DNA of 64,000 nt from AP-15 sp963737145 (GCA_963737145.1 CAVTRO010000007.1:930001-994000), one strand, 5' to 3'. Positions 10,074 through 19,593 are shown, numbered from the stretch's first letter. A program made the numbers and translations. The notes: generated by a model not told the origin, from the letters alone.

Positions 10074-12595
10074 GCTCGGTCTCGCCGTTCTATGCGTTCC
10101 GCCTCGCCCGCCGCGAGCTGCGCGGCGGCATGAGCGGCCGCGGCGTTTTTCTCGGTTGCCTCGTGCTCGGTGTGACCGCGATTGCCGCGATTGGCTCGAT
10201 CGCCGCCTCGGTCACCGCCGCGATCAAAGCGGATGCCCGAGACCTGCTCGGCGGCGACGCCGAGGCACGGCTGGCGTACCGTCCGGCCGACGCCAATGAA
10301 AAGGCATTTCTGGCAAAGAGCGGGTCGCTCTCTGAAATCGCGACGCTGCGGGCAATGGCGCGCAGCGAGGACGGCGCCCGGCGCAGCCTGATCGAGCTAA
10401 AGGCCGTCGACGCGGCCTACCCGCTCTACGGTGCGGTCGTCCTCTCGCCGGCGCAGAGCCTCGAGGTCACGCTCGAGGCGCGCGACGGCAGTTACGGAGC
10501 GGCGGTCGACCCCGCCATCCTCGGCCGGCTCGGTCTCGCGATCGGCGAGCGGATGAAAATCGGCGAGGCGGTCTTGCAGATCCGCGCCACGATTGTGCGC
10601 GAGCCCGATGCCGTAACGGGGGGCCTCATTTTCGGGCCGCGCGTGCTGATCTCCAGTGCGGCGCTCGCCGCAACTGAACTGATCCGGCCCGGCGCGCTGG
10701 TGACATATCGCTACCGGCTGCGGCTCCCTCCCGGGGTCGATGCGGTGGCGTGGGCCAATTCGGCACGCGCGGCGTTCCCCGAGGCGGGCTGGCGGATTCG
10801 CAGCTTTGGCGAGGCCTCGCCGTCATTGCAGCGATTGATTGATCGCGTCAGTCTGTTTCTGAGCCTGGTCGGGTTGACCTCTCTGCTGGTCGGCGGCGTG
10901 GGGATCGGAAATGCGATCGGGAATTACATCGCCGGCAAGACCGCGACGATCGCGACCCTCAAATGCCTGGGAGCCTCGAACCGGCTGGTCTTCGCCGCCT
11001 TTCTTTTCGAAGTCTTGGGGCTCGCCGTGCTCGGCATCGCCGTCGCGCTCCTCCTGGGTGCGCTGGCGCCGGTCGCCGCAGCGCCTCTGTTGGCCGGGGT
11101 GCTCCCGGTTTCCATTCGCTTTGCGATCCATCCGGCGCCGCTGGCCGTGGCGGCGTTGTTCGGGCTCCTTACGACATTGGTTTTCTCGCTCTGGCCGCTC
11201 GCCGGAATTGGCCGGATTTCCGCCGGAGCGCTGTTCCGCGACACCGTCGATCGGGCGCGGCGCCGTATTCCTCCGGGGGTAATCGGGACGACGGCGGCTC
11301 TGGCGCTCACGCTCGCAGCGCTGGCCGTCGTCACCGCGCAGGACCGGAATGTCGCGCTGTGGTTCGTTGCCGGGGCGATCGCCGCCTTTGCATTGTTCCG
11401 GGGAGCGGGAGCGGCGATCCTCTGGGCAGCGCGGCGGCTCGGCCGCCCCCGCCGGCCGGTGCTGCGCCTCGCGCTCGCCAATTTGCATCGCCCGGGAGCC
11501 CCGACCGCGCAGATCGTGCTCTCGCTCGGGATCGGGCTGACCGTGCTGGTGGCCGTCGCGCTCGTCGAGGCCAATCTTTCGCATGAGGTCGAGACCAAAG
11601 TGCCAGCCGAGGCCCCCGCCTTTTTCTTCATCGACATCCAGCCCGATCAACTCGCCGGCTTTGATGCCCTCGTACGGTCGCTCCCAGGGGCGCGGTTCGA
11701 TCAGGTGCCGATGATGCGCGGCCGCATCACCCGGCTGAACGGCGTGCCGGTCGAAGACGCGGCGGTCGCGCCGGAAGCGCAGTGGGCCCTGCGCAGCGAC
11801 CGCGGCCTCACTTATGCCGCGAGCTTGCCGCAAGGTTCGCGCCTCGCCGCGGGCGCCTGGTGGCCGCCCGATTACCAAGGCCCGCCGCTCGTCTCGTTCG
11901 ATGCTGCGCTGGCCCGCGGTATGGGGCTGAAGGTCGGGGACACGCTGACCGTCAACCTGCTCGGCCGCGAAATTACCGCCACGATCGCCAATCTGCGCTC
12001 GATCGACTGGGAGCGGCTTGGCATCAACTTTGCCATGGTGTTTGCGCCGGGAACGCTCGAGCACGCGCCGCAGACCCATCTCGCCGCCGTCTACCTGCCG
12101 CCCGCCGAGGAGGAAAACCTGGCGCGTGCGGTGACCGAGCGCTTTCCGAATATTTCGGCAATTCATGTCCGAGAGGCGCTCGACGCGGTCAATCGCATCA
12201 TCGGCATGATCGGGAGTGCGGTTCGCCTGACCGCGCTGGTGACGGTTGCCGCCGGGGCGCTCGTCCTCGGCGGCGCTGTCGCGGCCGGACATCGACGCAG
12301 GGTTTACGATGCGGTCGTGCTCAAGGTGTTGGGCGCAACGCGTGGCGTGATCACGCGGGCTTTTCTGATCGAGAACGGGATTACCGGCGTGCTCGCCGCG
12401 CTGGTGGCCGGCGCCCTCGGCACCATCGCCGCCTATTTCCTGGTGACCCGGCTGATGAAGCTCGATTGGACGTTCCTGCCGGCGCCGCTGCTGTGGACGG
12501 TGACCCTCGCCGCGTTGCTGACCGCTGCGCTGGGTTTTGCCGGAACCTGGCGCGCGCTCGGCGCCAAGCCGGCCTCCTACTTGCGGAACGAATAG
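10070..12595 (+). CDS. ybbP: Large FtsX-like ABC permease, YbbP type
   Basis: An 841-residue membrane protein that opens with SSVSPFYAFRLARRELRGG and a first membrane segment (about residues 22-45), followed by a large periplasmic MacB-like domain. Three membrane segments (about 265-400) follow, then two more around 405-470, a second FtsX half and a final bundle near 720-835. The double FtsX-type layout fits YbbP and LolC/E relatives. The start is a TTG at 10070 overlapping the ATPase stop; an upstream start at 9980 would lie inside the ATPase gene. The cargo is unknown; the neighbouring esterase hints at a lipid or ester, which is inference. Confidence 0.85.
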   Translation: MSSVSPFYAFRLARRELRGGMSGRGVFLGCLVLGVTAIAAIGSIAASVTAAIKADARDLLGGDAEARLAYRPADANEKAFLAKSGSLSEIATLRAMARSEDGARRSLIELKAVDAAYPLYGAVVLSPAQSLEVTLEARDGSYGAAVDPAILGRLGLAIGERMKIGEAVLQIRATIVREPDAVTGGLIFGPRVLISSAALAATELIRPGALVTYRYRLRLPPGVDAVAWANSARAAFPEAGWRIRSFGEASPSLQRLIDRVSLFLSLVGLTSLLVGGVGIGNAIGNYIAGKTATIATLKCLGASNRLVFAAFLFEVLGLAVLGIAVALLLGALAPVAAAPLLAGVLPVSIRFAIHPAPLAVAALFGLLTTLVFSLWPLAGIGRISAGALFRDTVDRARRRIPPGVIGTTAALALTLAALAVVTAQDRNVALWFVAGAIAAFALFRGAGAAILWAARRLGRPRRPVLRLALANLHRPGAPTAQIVLSLGIGLTVLVAVALVEANLSHEVETKVPAEAPAFFFIDIQPDQLAGFDALVRSLPGARFDQVPMMRGRITRLNGVPVEDAAVAPEAQWALRSDRGLTYAASLPQGSRLAAGAWWPPDYQGPPLVSFDAALARGMGLKVGDTLTVNLLGREITATIANLRSIDWERLGINFAMVFAPGTLEHAPQTHLAAVYLPPAEEENLARAVTERFPNISAIHVREALDAVNRIIGMIGSAVRLTALVTVAAGALVLGGAVAAGHRRRVYDAVVLKVLGATRGVITRAFLIENGITGVLAALVAGALGTIAAYFLVTRLMKLDWTFLPAPLLWTVTLAALLTAALGFAGTWRALGAKPASYLRNE

Positions 12596-12720
12596 CGTTT
12601 CCGTAAAGGATCTTCCTAGGCGCGCCGCTATGGGTGCGTATTGAAAAGGTCCTGTTTTGTGCCAATATCGGGCGCGTGAGGAATCTTCCTCAATCTCGCT
12701 TCTCTCCTTGGAGGGGGTTT

Positions 12721-13437
12721 ATGGCTTTAGGTTCGCAGCCCCGCTGGACGGTGCGGTCGGCGGACGCCCAGGTCGGCATCGATGTCGGCCTGAGGGGCTA
12801 CATGCTCCGCGTCTACAACTATATGGCGTCGGGGCTCGCGCTCACCGGCATCGTGGCTTATGTCGCGGCGTATTCGGGCTTCTACGAGTCGATCGCGCGG
12901 ACACCATTGATTTGGCTCGTCATTCTGGCGCCGCTCGGCCTTGTAATGCTGATGAGCTTTGGCGTGCAGCGGATGCAGGCGAGCACATTGCAGCTCGTCT
13001 TCTGGGCCTATGCCGGACTGATGGGTTTGTCGCTCGCGATGGTTTTCCTGGTGTTTACCGGAGCGAGCGTTGCGCGCGTGTTCTTCATCACCGCCGGCAC
13101 CTTTGCCGCGATGAGCCTCTATGGCTACACGACACAGCGCGACTTATCGCAATTCGGCTCATTTTTGTTTATGGGGCTGATCGGCATAATCATCGCCTCG
13201 CTGGTCAACATGTTCATCGCCTCCTCGGCGCTGCAGTTTGCGATCTCGGTGATCGGCGTCCTCGTCTTCACCGGCCTGACCGCGTATGACACGCAGCAGA
13301 TCAAGGAGATGTATTACGAGGGTGATGGCTCCGAGATCGCCGGCAAAAAGGCGATCATGGGCGCGTTGCGCCTCTACCTCGACTTCATCAATCTCTTCAT
13401 GATGCTGATGCAGCTGCTCGGTACCCGGCGCGACTAA
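12721..13437 (+). CDS. Bax inhibitor-1/YccA-family membrane protein
   Basis: A 238-residue protein with about seven membrane segments, spread over residues 32-230. Typical family features are the start RGYMLRVYNYMASGLALTG, a central FFITAGTFAAMSLYGYTT and the C-terminal GLTAYDTQQIKEMYYEGDG, which carries the acidic residues tied to pH-gated calcium leak in BsYetJ. Bacterial members are linked to FtsH regulation and ion leak. The ATG at 12721 is preceded by CTTGGAGGGGG. A strong terminator follows at 13467, so it is probably a single-gene unit. Confidence 0.9.
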   Translation: MALGSQPRWTVRSADAQVGIDVGLRGYMLRVYNYMASGLALTGIVAYVAAYSGFYESIARTPLIWLVILAPLGLVMLMSFGVQRMQASTLQLVFWAYAGLMGLSLAMVFLVFTGASVARVFFITAGTFAAMSLYGYTTQRDLSQFGSFLFMGLIGIIIASLVNMFIASSALQFAISVIGVLVFTGLTAYDTQQIKEMYYEGDGSEIAGKKAIMGALRLYLDFINLFMMLMQLLGTRRD

Positions 13438-13466
13438 CCTCAAGCCGAACAACCGAATGACCCTCG

Positions 13467-13497
13467 ATCGGCCGGGCCTCGCGCCCGGCCGATTTTG
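13467..13497 (+). terminator. Rho-independent terminator after the Bax inhibitor-1 gene
   Basis: A perfect 11-base stem, ATCGGCCGGGC at 13467-13477 and GCCCGGCCGAT at 13483-13493, has a five-base loop and is followed by TTTGTT. It is placed 30 bases after the stop codon. The next 240 bases to 13740 show no convincing gene. Confidence 0.85.
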
Positions 13498-13740
13498 TTG
13501 ATACGCCGGGGGCGTGATTACACCGCAAGATTGCCATCTTTTTAGGTTATCTCATCGCTTGGACCCGATATTTTCGATTTACGATGCAAAAACGCACCCG
13601 TCTGCTGTCCCACTGTTTCCGGCTGTTATTTCGTCTAGGCTCTCGCCAAAAGCGAGGATTTCTGCGGCTTGGCCCGTCTCGTCCCTGTTCTTACTCGGCA
13701 TTATCAGCGCGATCAGCCAGCGCGAGGGTTCGCCCGCGAA

Positions 13741-14589
13741 TTAGTTAACCGCGGGCTGCGCTGATCTCGGCGTCAAACGGCGGAATGCCGGGGCAGCGGG
13801 CCGAGGCCAAATTCGCTCTCTGGCTCGGACCAGATCAACGAGATTATCCACTTCCGTCCACGGCAGGCCGGGACAGTGCTTTACGGCGATCGGATGTCCC
13901 GCGCCGGCCAGATCGAGCAGCACCTCTTCATAATGTGGATCCGCACGGTTTTCAGTCAGCCAGCGGCGGGCCCTTACGCCATAGGCGGCCAGCGTGGTTT
14001 CCAGCAGCATGCTGATGCCGGCGAATTCCCCTAGCGCCTGAGCACGGCGCTCAGGCGGCGCCGTCTTGCCCAATAGACCAGCCAACCGCCCGGGTCGGCG
14101 CACACAACCACTGTGGCGCGCGCGGCAGCCAACGCGGCTGATTTGGCAAAGGCGTCGAGATCGATCGCCACCGCGGTGATCTGTGTCACAGCCAAAACCG
14201 AGGCCGAGCTCGGCTGTGGATCGACGATCTTCAGACTCGCCGAGCACGTCGCCGGACCGCAGCTCACGGATTGGTATTTGGTCGTCACCGAAGGACGTCT
14301 TTTTGGTGAGCTGGGCAAGGCCATCGACTAAGATATAAACGAAGGGCTCGTGATCTCCTTCGCGCAGGATAAATTCGCCGGGTGCAAAGTACCGTTCCCG
14401 GCAGACCGACATGAGTTCAGCCACCTCGGTGGCCGCGAGACCCTTCAGCAGGTCAGTCGACGCAAAGATATGTTTAACCGTTGGCGACGCGATCTCTGCT
14501 GAGCTTGCGCTCGCGGTGATAATGGGATTGCCGGCAACGGTGTGCACCTCGCCCCCCTCGGCTAGGCTGCTACTCCGGGCACAACCCAA
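13741..14589 (-). pseudogene. Cyclic-nucleotide-binding domain protein, frameshifted
   Basis: The 5' part encodes a clear cNMP-binding (Crp-like) beta roll: LLKGLAATEVAELMSVCRER, FAPGEFILREGD, VYILVDGLAQL, then RSGDVLGE. At about 14229-14238 the family pattern leaves this frame and continues in the next one (IVDPQPSSASVLAVTQITA, then VAIDLDAFAKSAAL), until that frame stops near 14031. A protein-like tail (GEFAGISMLLETTLAAYGVR, then an acidic and aromatic stretch) resumes in the first frame. The gene therefore seems to carry two compensating frame changes around the domain's second half, or sequencing errors. No DNA-binding domain is seen, so it is not a plain Crp protein. Confidence 0.5.
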
Positions 14590-14776
14590 TCGTGAGCCGA
14601 TAAGCGGAATGCTCTAACTCGGGAGCGGCAGCATTGGCCCTTCTTCCTTATTCCACCACGAAATTTGCCCCCGTCAAGTGATCTGACCTCGAAAAGGATC
14701 ATGGGACCAGGCCGGCGTTACATCTGACGCCAGCTTGATTTGCCCGGATCGACCAAATTGGCGCCGGCCGTCCGAG

Positions 14777-17668
14777 CTAATGCGCCTCGTCCCAGCTCCG
14801 GGCCCAGCCGGTCTCGACGACGAGCGGCACCGAGAGTTCGCAGTGGGGCGCGCAGGCGCCTTCCATGACTGCCTTGACGGCCTCGGCCGTGTGTTCGACC
14901 TCGGCTTCGGGAGCCTCGAACAACAGCTCGTCGTGCACCTGTAGGAGCATGCGGGCGCGCAGCTTTTCGCGGGCAAGGGCGGCGGGGATGCGGGCCATGG
15001 CGCGTTTGATGATGTCCGCCGCCGAACCCTGCAGCGGCGCGTTGATCGCCTGCCGCTCGGCGCCGGCCCGGCGCGCCGGGTTGGCGTCGCGGATCCCGGG
15101 GATCCAGCATTTGCGCCCGAAGATCGTCTCGACGAAGCCGGTGCGGCGGCAATCGGTCTTGATCCGCTCCATATAGGCGCGGATCGCCGGGAAACGGTCG
15201 AAATAAGCCCGGATGTAGGCTCCCGCCTCGCTCTGCGGCACGCCGATTTGCGCTCCGAGGCCAAAAGCGCTGATGCCGTAGATGATGCCGAAATTGATCG
15301 CCTTCGCGCGCCGCCGCGTGTTGGCGTCCATCGCGGCGAGCGGTACGCCGAAAACCTGGCTCGCCGTCAGCGCGTGAATGTCGACCCCGTCGCGGAAGGC
15401 TTGCTTCAGCTCAGGCACGTCGGCGACGTGCGCGGCCAGCCGCAATTCGATCTGGCTATAGTCGGCCGACAGCAGCACATGGCCGGGCTCGGCGACAAAG
15501 GCACGGCGGATACGGCGGCCTTCCTCGGTGCGGATCGGGATGTTCTGCAGGTTGGGGTTGTTCGACGACAACCGTCCCGTCGCCGCCACCGCCAGCGCGT
15601 AGGAGGTATGCACCCGTCCGCTGTCGCGGTCGATTTCTTCGGTCAGAGCATCGGCGTAGGTCGATTTGAGCTTGGTCAGTTGGCGCCATTCGAGGACATG
15701 CCTCGGCACCTCGTGCAACGGGGCCAGCTCTTCGAGCATTGAAGCGTCGGTGCCGTAGGCGCCGGTCTTGCCCTTCTTGCCGCCGGGCAATCCGAGCTTC
15801 TCGAACAATACGTCGCCGAGCTGTTTGGTCGAGCCGATGTTAAAGTCGTTGCCGACGGCCCGGAAGATCGCCTGCTCGAGATCGGCGATGCGGCGCGTGA
15901 AATCGCGCGACAGCTCGGTAAGGGCCGCAGGATCGACCTTGATGCCCTCGCGCTCCATCGCCGCGACGACGGGCACGAGCGGCCGCTCGATCGTCTCGTA
16001 GAACGCGGTCATTCGGTCGCGAACGAGGCGCGCTTTGAGGAGCATGTGCAGGCGCAGCGACGCGTCGGCCCGCTCGGCCGCAAAGTCGCGCGCTCTCTCA
16101 GGGGCGACTTCGGCAAAGGCGATGAGGCTCTTGCCGGTACCGACCAGCGCCTTCAGTGTCGTGAGGTCATGCTCGAAGCAGCGCCGGACGAGGCTCTCGA
16201 TCGTGTGCTCGAGCTGTCCGCCGTCGAGCACGTAAGACATCAGCATCGTGCAATCATAGGGCGCGAGCGTGACGCCATAGCGCGCCAGCAGATGGGCCGC
16301 AGTCTTGAGGTCGTGGCCGATCTTGAGAACCCCGGGATTTCTGAGAAGCGGGCGCAATTTCTCGATCGCCAACTCCAGAGTCAGCTTGCCCTCACCCGCG
16401 TCGGCAGCCCCAGCCATAAGCGGCAAGGAGGGAGCCTCGGCTTCGGCTGCGCGATGGCCGACGGGCACATAGGCCGCAAGCCCGGGCGCCACGGCGAGCG
16501 CGATCCCACACAGCGCCGGACGCGTTCCGCGGACGCTGCTCGCCTCGGGCCAGATCGCGACTGCACCCGCCTGCTGCGCCGCCTCGATCCAGTGGTCGAG
16601 GCCCTCGACCGTGTTGACCAGCGCGTAAGTGCGCGGCGCGGTAAAGGGCGGGATCTCCGGAATGACCGGCTCCATCGGCCCTGTCGGGATGGGCGCCGTT
16701 ATGTCGAGACGCCGGGCGATGCGCGTTCTGAGAGCGCGCAGCTCCATTTCGTCCAGAAATGGAAAAAGCTTTTCCGGATCGTATGGCTTAACCCTGAGTG
16801 CCGATAACGGGCACGGCAGCGGCACCTTGTCGTCCAGCTTGACGAGCTCCTTCGATAGCCGCGCCTTAACCTCGTTTTCGATCAACGTCTCGCGGCGCTT
16901 CGGCTGTTTGATCTCATGGGCATGCGCCAGAAGGGTCTCGAGATCGTCATAGGTATTGATCAGCTCGGCTGCAGTCTTGACTCCGATGCCGGGAACTCCC
17001 GGCACGTTGTCGGTGCTGTCACCGCACAGCGCCTGTACGTCAGCTACCTTGTCGGGCCCGACCCCAAATTTCTCGCGCACCTCGGCTTCGCCGATGGGCC
17101 GGTCCGTCATCGGGTCGCGCATCATCACCCGGCCGTCCGAGACCAGCTGCATCATGTCCTTGTCGGACGATAGGATGGTCACCTTGGCGCCCGCCTCTGT
17201 GGCGTGGCGCGCGTAGGTCGCGATCAGGTCGTCGGCCTCGAACCCCTCCATCTCAATTCGGCAGACGCCGAAGGCGTCGGCCGCCTGCCGCACATGCGCT
17301 AGTTGCGGCGCGAGATCATCGGGCATCTCCCGGCGGTTCGCCTTGTACTGGTCGTAGATTTCGTTGCGAAAGCTGCGGCCGGAGGCGTCGAAGATCACGG
17401 CTATGTGGTCGGCGTCGGCATCCCTCAAGTTTTTGTCCAGCATATTGCTGAAATGCATAACGACTTCGGTCGCCATACCATCGGATTGGCGCTGGAACCG
17501 CTCTGCCTTGGGATCCTTGGCGCGCGCAAAATAGGCCCGGAAGATGAAGCCCGAGCCGTCGATCAGATATACGTGGTGTGGCGCTGCCGAAGGGGCATGC
17601 GCAACGGCTGTTGGGTGTGGCTCGGAAACGACCGGTTCGATGATCTCGTCCACGGTTCCTTCACTCAA
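14777..17668 (-). CDS. polA: DNA polymerase I with degenerate proofreading domain
   Basis: A 963-residue PolA. The 5' nuclease domain (about residues 30-330) has VYLIDGSGFIFRAY, GFEADDLIAT, LSSDKDMMQL and the H3TH GIGVKTAAEL. The polymerase domain has SADYSQIELRLAAH, the O helix with RRRAKAINFGIIYGIS and LLQVHDELLFE, so synthesis should be normal. In the middle domain, the first exonuclease Asp is Trp373 (VAIWPEAS) and the second-motif Asp is Ala457 (KIGHDLKTA), which suggests lost proofreading. The start is probably the TTG at 17668, overlapping the stop of the zinc-ribbon gene (TTGA); a GTG at 17653 is the alternative. Confidence 0.9.
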   Translation of the reverse strand: MSEGTVDEIIEPVVSEPHPTAVAHAPSAAPHHVYLIDGSGFIFRAYFARAKDPKAERFQRQSDGMATEVVMHFSNMLDKNLRDADADHIAVIFDASGRSFRNEIYDQYKANRREMPDDLAPQLAHVRQAADAFGVCRIEMEGFEADDLIATYARHATEAGAKVTILSSDKDMMQLVSDGRVMMRDPMTDRPIGEAEVREKFGVGPDKVADVQALCGDSTDNVPGVPGIGVKTAAELINTYDDLETLLAHAHEIKQPKRRETLIENEVKARLSKELVKLDDKVPLPCPLSALRVKPYDPEKLFPFLDEMELRALRTRIARRLDITAPIPTGPMEPVIPEIPPFTAPRTYALVNTVEGLDHWIEAAQQAGAVAIWPEASSVRGTRPALCGIALAVAPGLAAYVPVGHRAAEAEAPSLPLMAGAADAGEGKLTLELAIEKLRPLLRNPGVLKIGHDLKTAAHLLARYGVTLAPYDCTMLMSYVLDGGQLEHTIESLVRRCFEHDLTTLKALVGTGKSLIAFAEVAPERARDFAAERADASLRLHMLLKARLVRDRMTAFYETIERPLVPVVAAMEREGIKVDPAALTELSRDFTRRIADLEQAIFRAVGNDFNIGSTKQLGDVLFEKLGLPGGKKGKTGAYGTDASMLEELAPLHEVPRHVLEWRQLTKLKSTYADALTEEIDRDSGRVHTSYALAVAATGRLSSNNPNLQNIPIRTEEGRRIRRAFVAEPGHVLLSADYSQIELRLAAHVADVPELKQAFRDGVDIHALTASQVFGVPLAAMDANTRRRAKAINFGIIYGISAFGLGAQIGVPQSEAGAYIRAYFDRFPAIRAYMERIKTDCRRTGFVETIFGRKCWIPGIRDANPARRAGAERQAINAPLQGSAADIIKRAMARIPAALAREKLRARMLLQVHDELLFEAPEAEVEHTAEAVKAVMEGACAPHCELSVPLVVETGWARSWDEAH

Positions 17669-17937
17669 GCATTGCGCTCTTCCGACGTCCGGGGCGGCGC
17701 CGTCGCGCCACCGGCGGGTTCTTGCATCGCGCGGTTGACAAACAGACGGGAGCAATAGGGGCACTCGACCTTCCCGTCGCGCCCCAGATTAAGAAAGACT
17801 CTCGGGTGGCCGAGCGCCCCGCCGCCGCCATTGCAGGCAGCGACCGTCTCGTTAATGTAGATGGTTTCGAAAGGGCCCATATGCGAGTGAGTGATGGTAT
17901 GGGTGCCGGCCCGCACAGCTGACGATTTCACTGGCAT
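17665..17937 (-). CDS. Zinc-ribbon (zf-CHCC) protein
   Basis: A 90-residue protein with the core IYINETVAACNGGGG, then ALGHPRVFLNL and VECPYCSRLFVN. The C-x8-H then C-x2-C pattern matches the zf-CHCC family, related to the zinc-binding NDUFS6 subunit of complex I. In alphaproteobacteria such short proteins may serve complex I assembly, though their role is not settled. The N-terminal 20 residues are less conserved-looking, and a start at MGPFETIY (near 17880) is possible. The stop overlaps the presumed TTG start of polA. Confidence 0.75.
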   Translation of the reverse strand: MPVKSSAVRAGTHTITHSHMGPFETIYINETVAACNGGGGALGHPRVFLNLGRDGKVECPYCSRLFVNRAMQEPAGGATAPPRTSEERNA

Positions 17938-18015
17938 GATGATACGCTTTGCCGCTCGACAATCAATGACCCCCTCCGGGTGGCGGCTTCGCGGTCACGG
18001 CATCGACGGGAACGC

Positions 18016-19101
18016 GTGAGCGGCCGGCGACACATAGCTTTGGGCCTGTGTTGGGCTTGGGTGCTCGCCGTGCTGCTGCTGGCGGCCGGCTGCGCGCCGA
18101 CCATCGACGAGGACGCCCGGATCGCCGGCATTGGCACTGTGCGAGCTGCACCCGAGCCGCAGCCGATGCCGCGCTTTACCAAAACGAGCTTTACCGCCGC
18201 CGACGAACAAGTGCTGCCGCTCCGCAAATGGTTACCCCACGGCGAGATCAAGGCGGTGATCCTCGCCCTGCATGGGTTCAACGATTACAGCAATGCTTTC
18301 GAGGGCCCGGGGGAAGCCTGGGCCAAGCGCGGCATCGCGACCTACGCCTATGACCAGCGTGGCTTTGGCGCCGCGCCCGAGCGCGGGGTTTGGCCGGGTC
18401 GGGCGGCGCTCGCCGCCGATGCCGCGACGGCGTCGCAGATCCTGCGCCGCCGCTACCCGGGAGTGCCCCTCTATCTCCTCGGGGACAGTATGGGCGGTGC
18501 GGTGGCGGTCGTCGCGATAACAGGCGAGAGCGGCACATCGGTTCCCGATGTCGACGGGGTCATCCTGACCGCGCCGGCGGTGTGGGGCCGCGCGACAATG
18601 GGCCTTTTGCCGCGGCTGGCCCTGTGGGGGGCGGTGCGCCTGATGCCGGGGCTCACCTTAACGGGCCGCGGTCTCGAGATAAAGCCATCCGACAACATCG
18701 CGATGCTGCGCGCCTTGTCGCGCGACCCGCTGGTCATCAAGGAAACCCGGGTCGATACGATCTACGGGCTGGTCGATCTGATGGATGCCGCGCTCGATTC
18801 GGCACCGTTGCTCCACGTGCGGCTGCTGGTGATGTACGGCGCGAAGGACGAAATCGTGCCGAAAACGCCGATCCGGCGTTTTGTAAGCAGCTTGCCGCCG
18901 GAGTGCCGCCGCGGGGCGCGGCTCGCCTGGTACCAGGATGGCTACCACATGCTGCTGCGCGATCTCGAGGGGCCCGTTGTGGCCGGCGATGTCGCAAGCT
19001 GGGTGCTCGCTCCCGCCGCAGCGCTACCCTCGGGCGCCGATCGCGCAGCGGCGGAAGCCTTCTCGTTTGGCGCCAGCCAACTCTCGCTGGACGCACGCTG
19101 A
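18016..19101 (+). CDS. Lipoprotein alpha/beta hydrolase (lysophospholipase-like)
   Basis: A 361-residue serine hydrolase. A signal sequence ends in the lipobox LLAAGC near residue 25, so the mature protein should be lipid-anchored. The fold shows LALHGFNDYSNAF (oxyanion side), YDQRGFG, the nucleophile elbow LLGDSMGG near residue 155, MYGAKDEIVP with the catalytic Asp and a late DGYHMLLRD with the His. It resembles monoacylglycerol lipase/PldB proteins. The GTG at 18016 gives a short signal n-region; GTG 17980 is an alternative. The CarS-like gene begins 3 bases after its stop, which supports a lipid-related operon. Confidence 0.8.
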   Translation: MSGRRHIALGLCWAWVLAVLLLAAGCAPTIDEDARIAGIGTVRAAPEPQPMPRFTKTSFTAADEQVLPLRKWLPHGEIKAVILALHGFNDYSNAFEGPGEAWAKRGIATYAYDQRGFGAAPERGVWPGRAALAADAATASQILRRRYPGVPLYLLGDSMGGAVAVVAITGESGTSVPDVDGVILTAPAVWGRATMGLLPRLALWGAVRLMPGLTLTGRGLEIKPSDNIAMLRALSRDPLVIKETRVDTIYGLVDLMDAALDSAPLLHVRLLVMYGAKDEIVPKTPIRRFVSSLPPECRRGARLAWYQDGYHMLLRDLEGPVVAGDVASWVLAPAAALPSGADRAAAEAFSFGASQLSLDAR

Positions 19102-19104
19102 GAG

Positions 19105-19593
19105 ATGCACCCGGTCGTCATCCTGCAATTCTCGATTTTGCTGATGCTGGCCAACGGCACGCCGGTGATCGCAAAGAAGGCGCTCGGCGGACATTATTCC
19201 TATCCCCTCGACGGCAATCTCACATTTGCCGACGGGCGGCCGGTATTCGGCCGCTCGAAAACGATACGCGGCATCATGCTGGCTGTTCTGGTAACGACCG
19301 CGATCGCGCCGCTCATCAGCGTTGATTGGAGGATCGGTCTTCTGGTCGGTGGGTTCGCGATGGCCGGCGACCTCTTTTCGAGTTTTTGCAAACGCCGCCT
19401 CGGCCTGCCGTCGAGCAGCCGCGCGAGCGGTCTCGACCAGATCCCGGAATTGCTTCTGCCGTTGCTCGCCTGCCGCGATCTGCTGGCATTGACGGCCGCC
19501 GACATTGTGGTTTGCGTCGTGATTTTCGTTGTCGGCGAGGTGCTGCTCTCGCGCCTGCTCTATGCGTTCCGGCTGCGTGATCGCCCTTATTGA
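19105..19593 (+). CDS. CarS-like CDP-archaeol synthase family protein
   Basis: A 162-residue membrane protein with the CarS/DUF46 motifs: ANGTPVIAKK, the run LDGNLTFADGRPVFG, SKTIRG, and GDLFSSFCKRRLG ending in a LDQ. About four membrane segments are visible (residues 4-20, 54-75, 82-100 and 130-155). In archaea CarS makes CDP-archaeol from an unsaturated ether lipid and CTP; bacterial members have no agreed substrate, although a CDP-activated lipid is a fair guess. The ATG at 19105 follows the lipase stop directly. Its end overlaps the convergent metallophosphoesterase by 7 bases. Confidence 0.8.
   Translation: MHPVVILQFSILLMLANGTPVIAKKALGGHYSYPLDGNLTFADGRPVFGRSKTIRGIMLAVLVTTAIAPLISVDWRIGLLVGGFAMAGDLFSSFCKRRLGLPSSSRASGLDQIPELLLPLLACRDLLALTAADIVVCVVIFVVGEVLLSRLLYAFRLRDRPY

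Noticed and set aside
10823..12292. 489-codon minus-strand open frame inside the ABC permease
   Set aside because: Composition is a low-complexity antisense product of a GC-rich gene, with no family resemblance.
13514..13744. 76-codon plus-strand frame after the terminator
   Set aside because: No ribosome site, no recognisable domain, and codon use unlike its neighbours.
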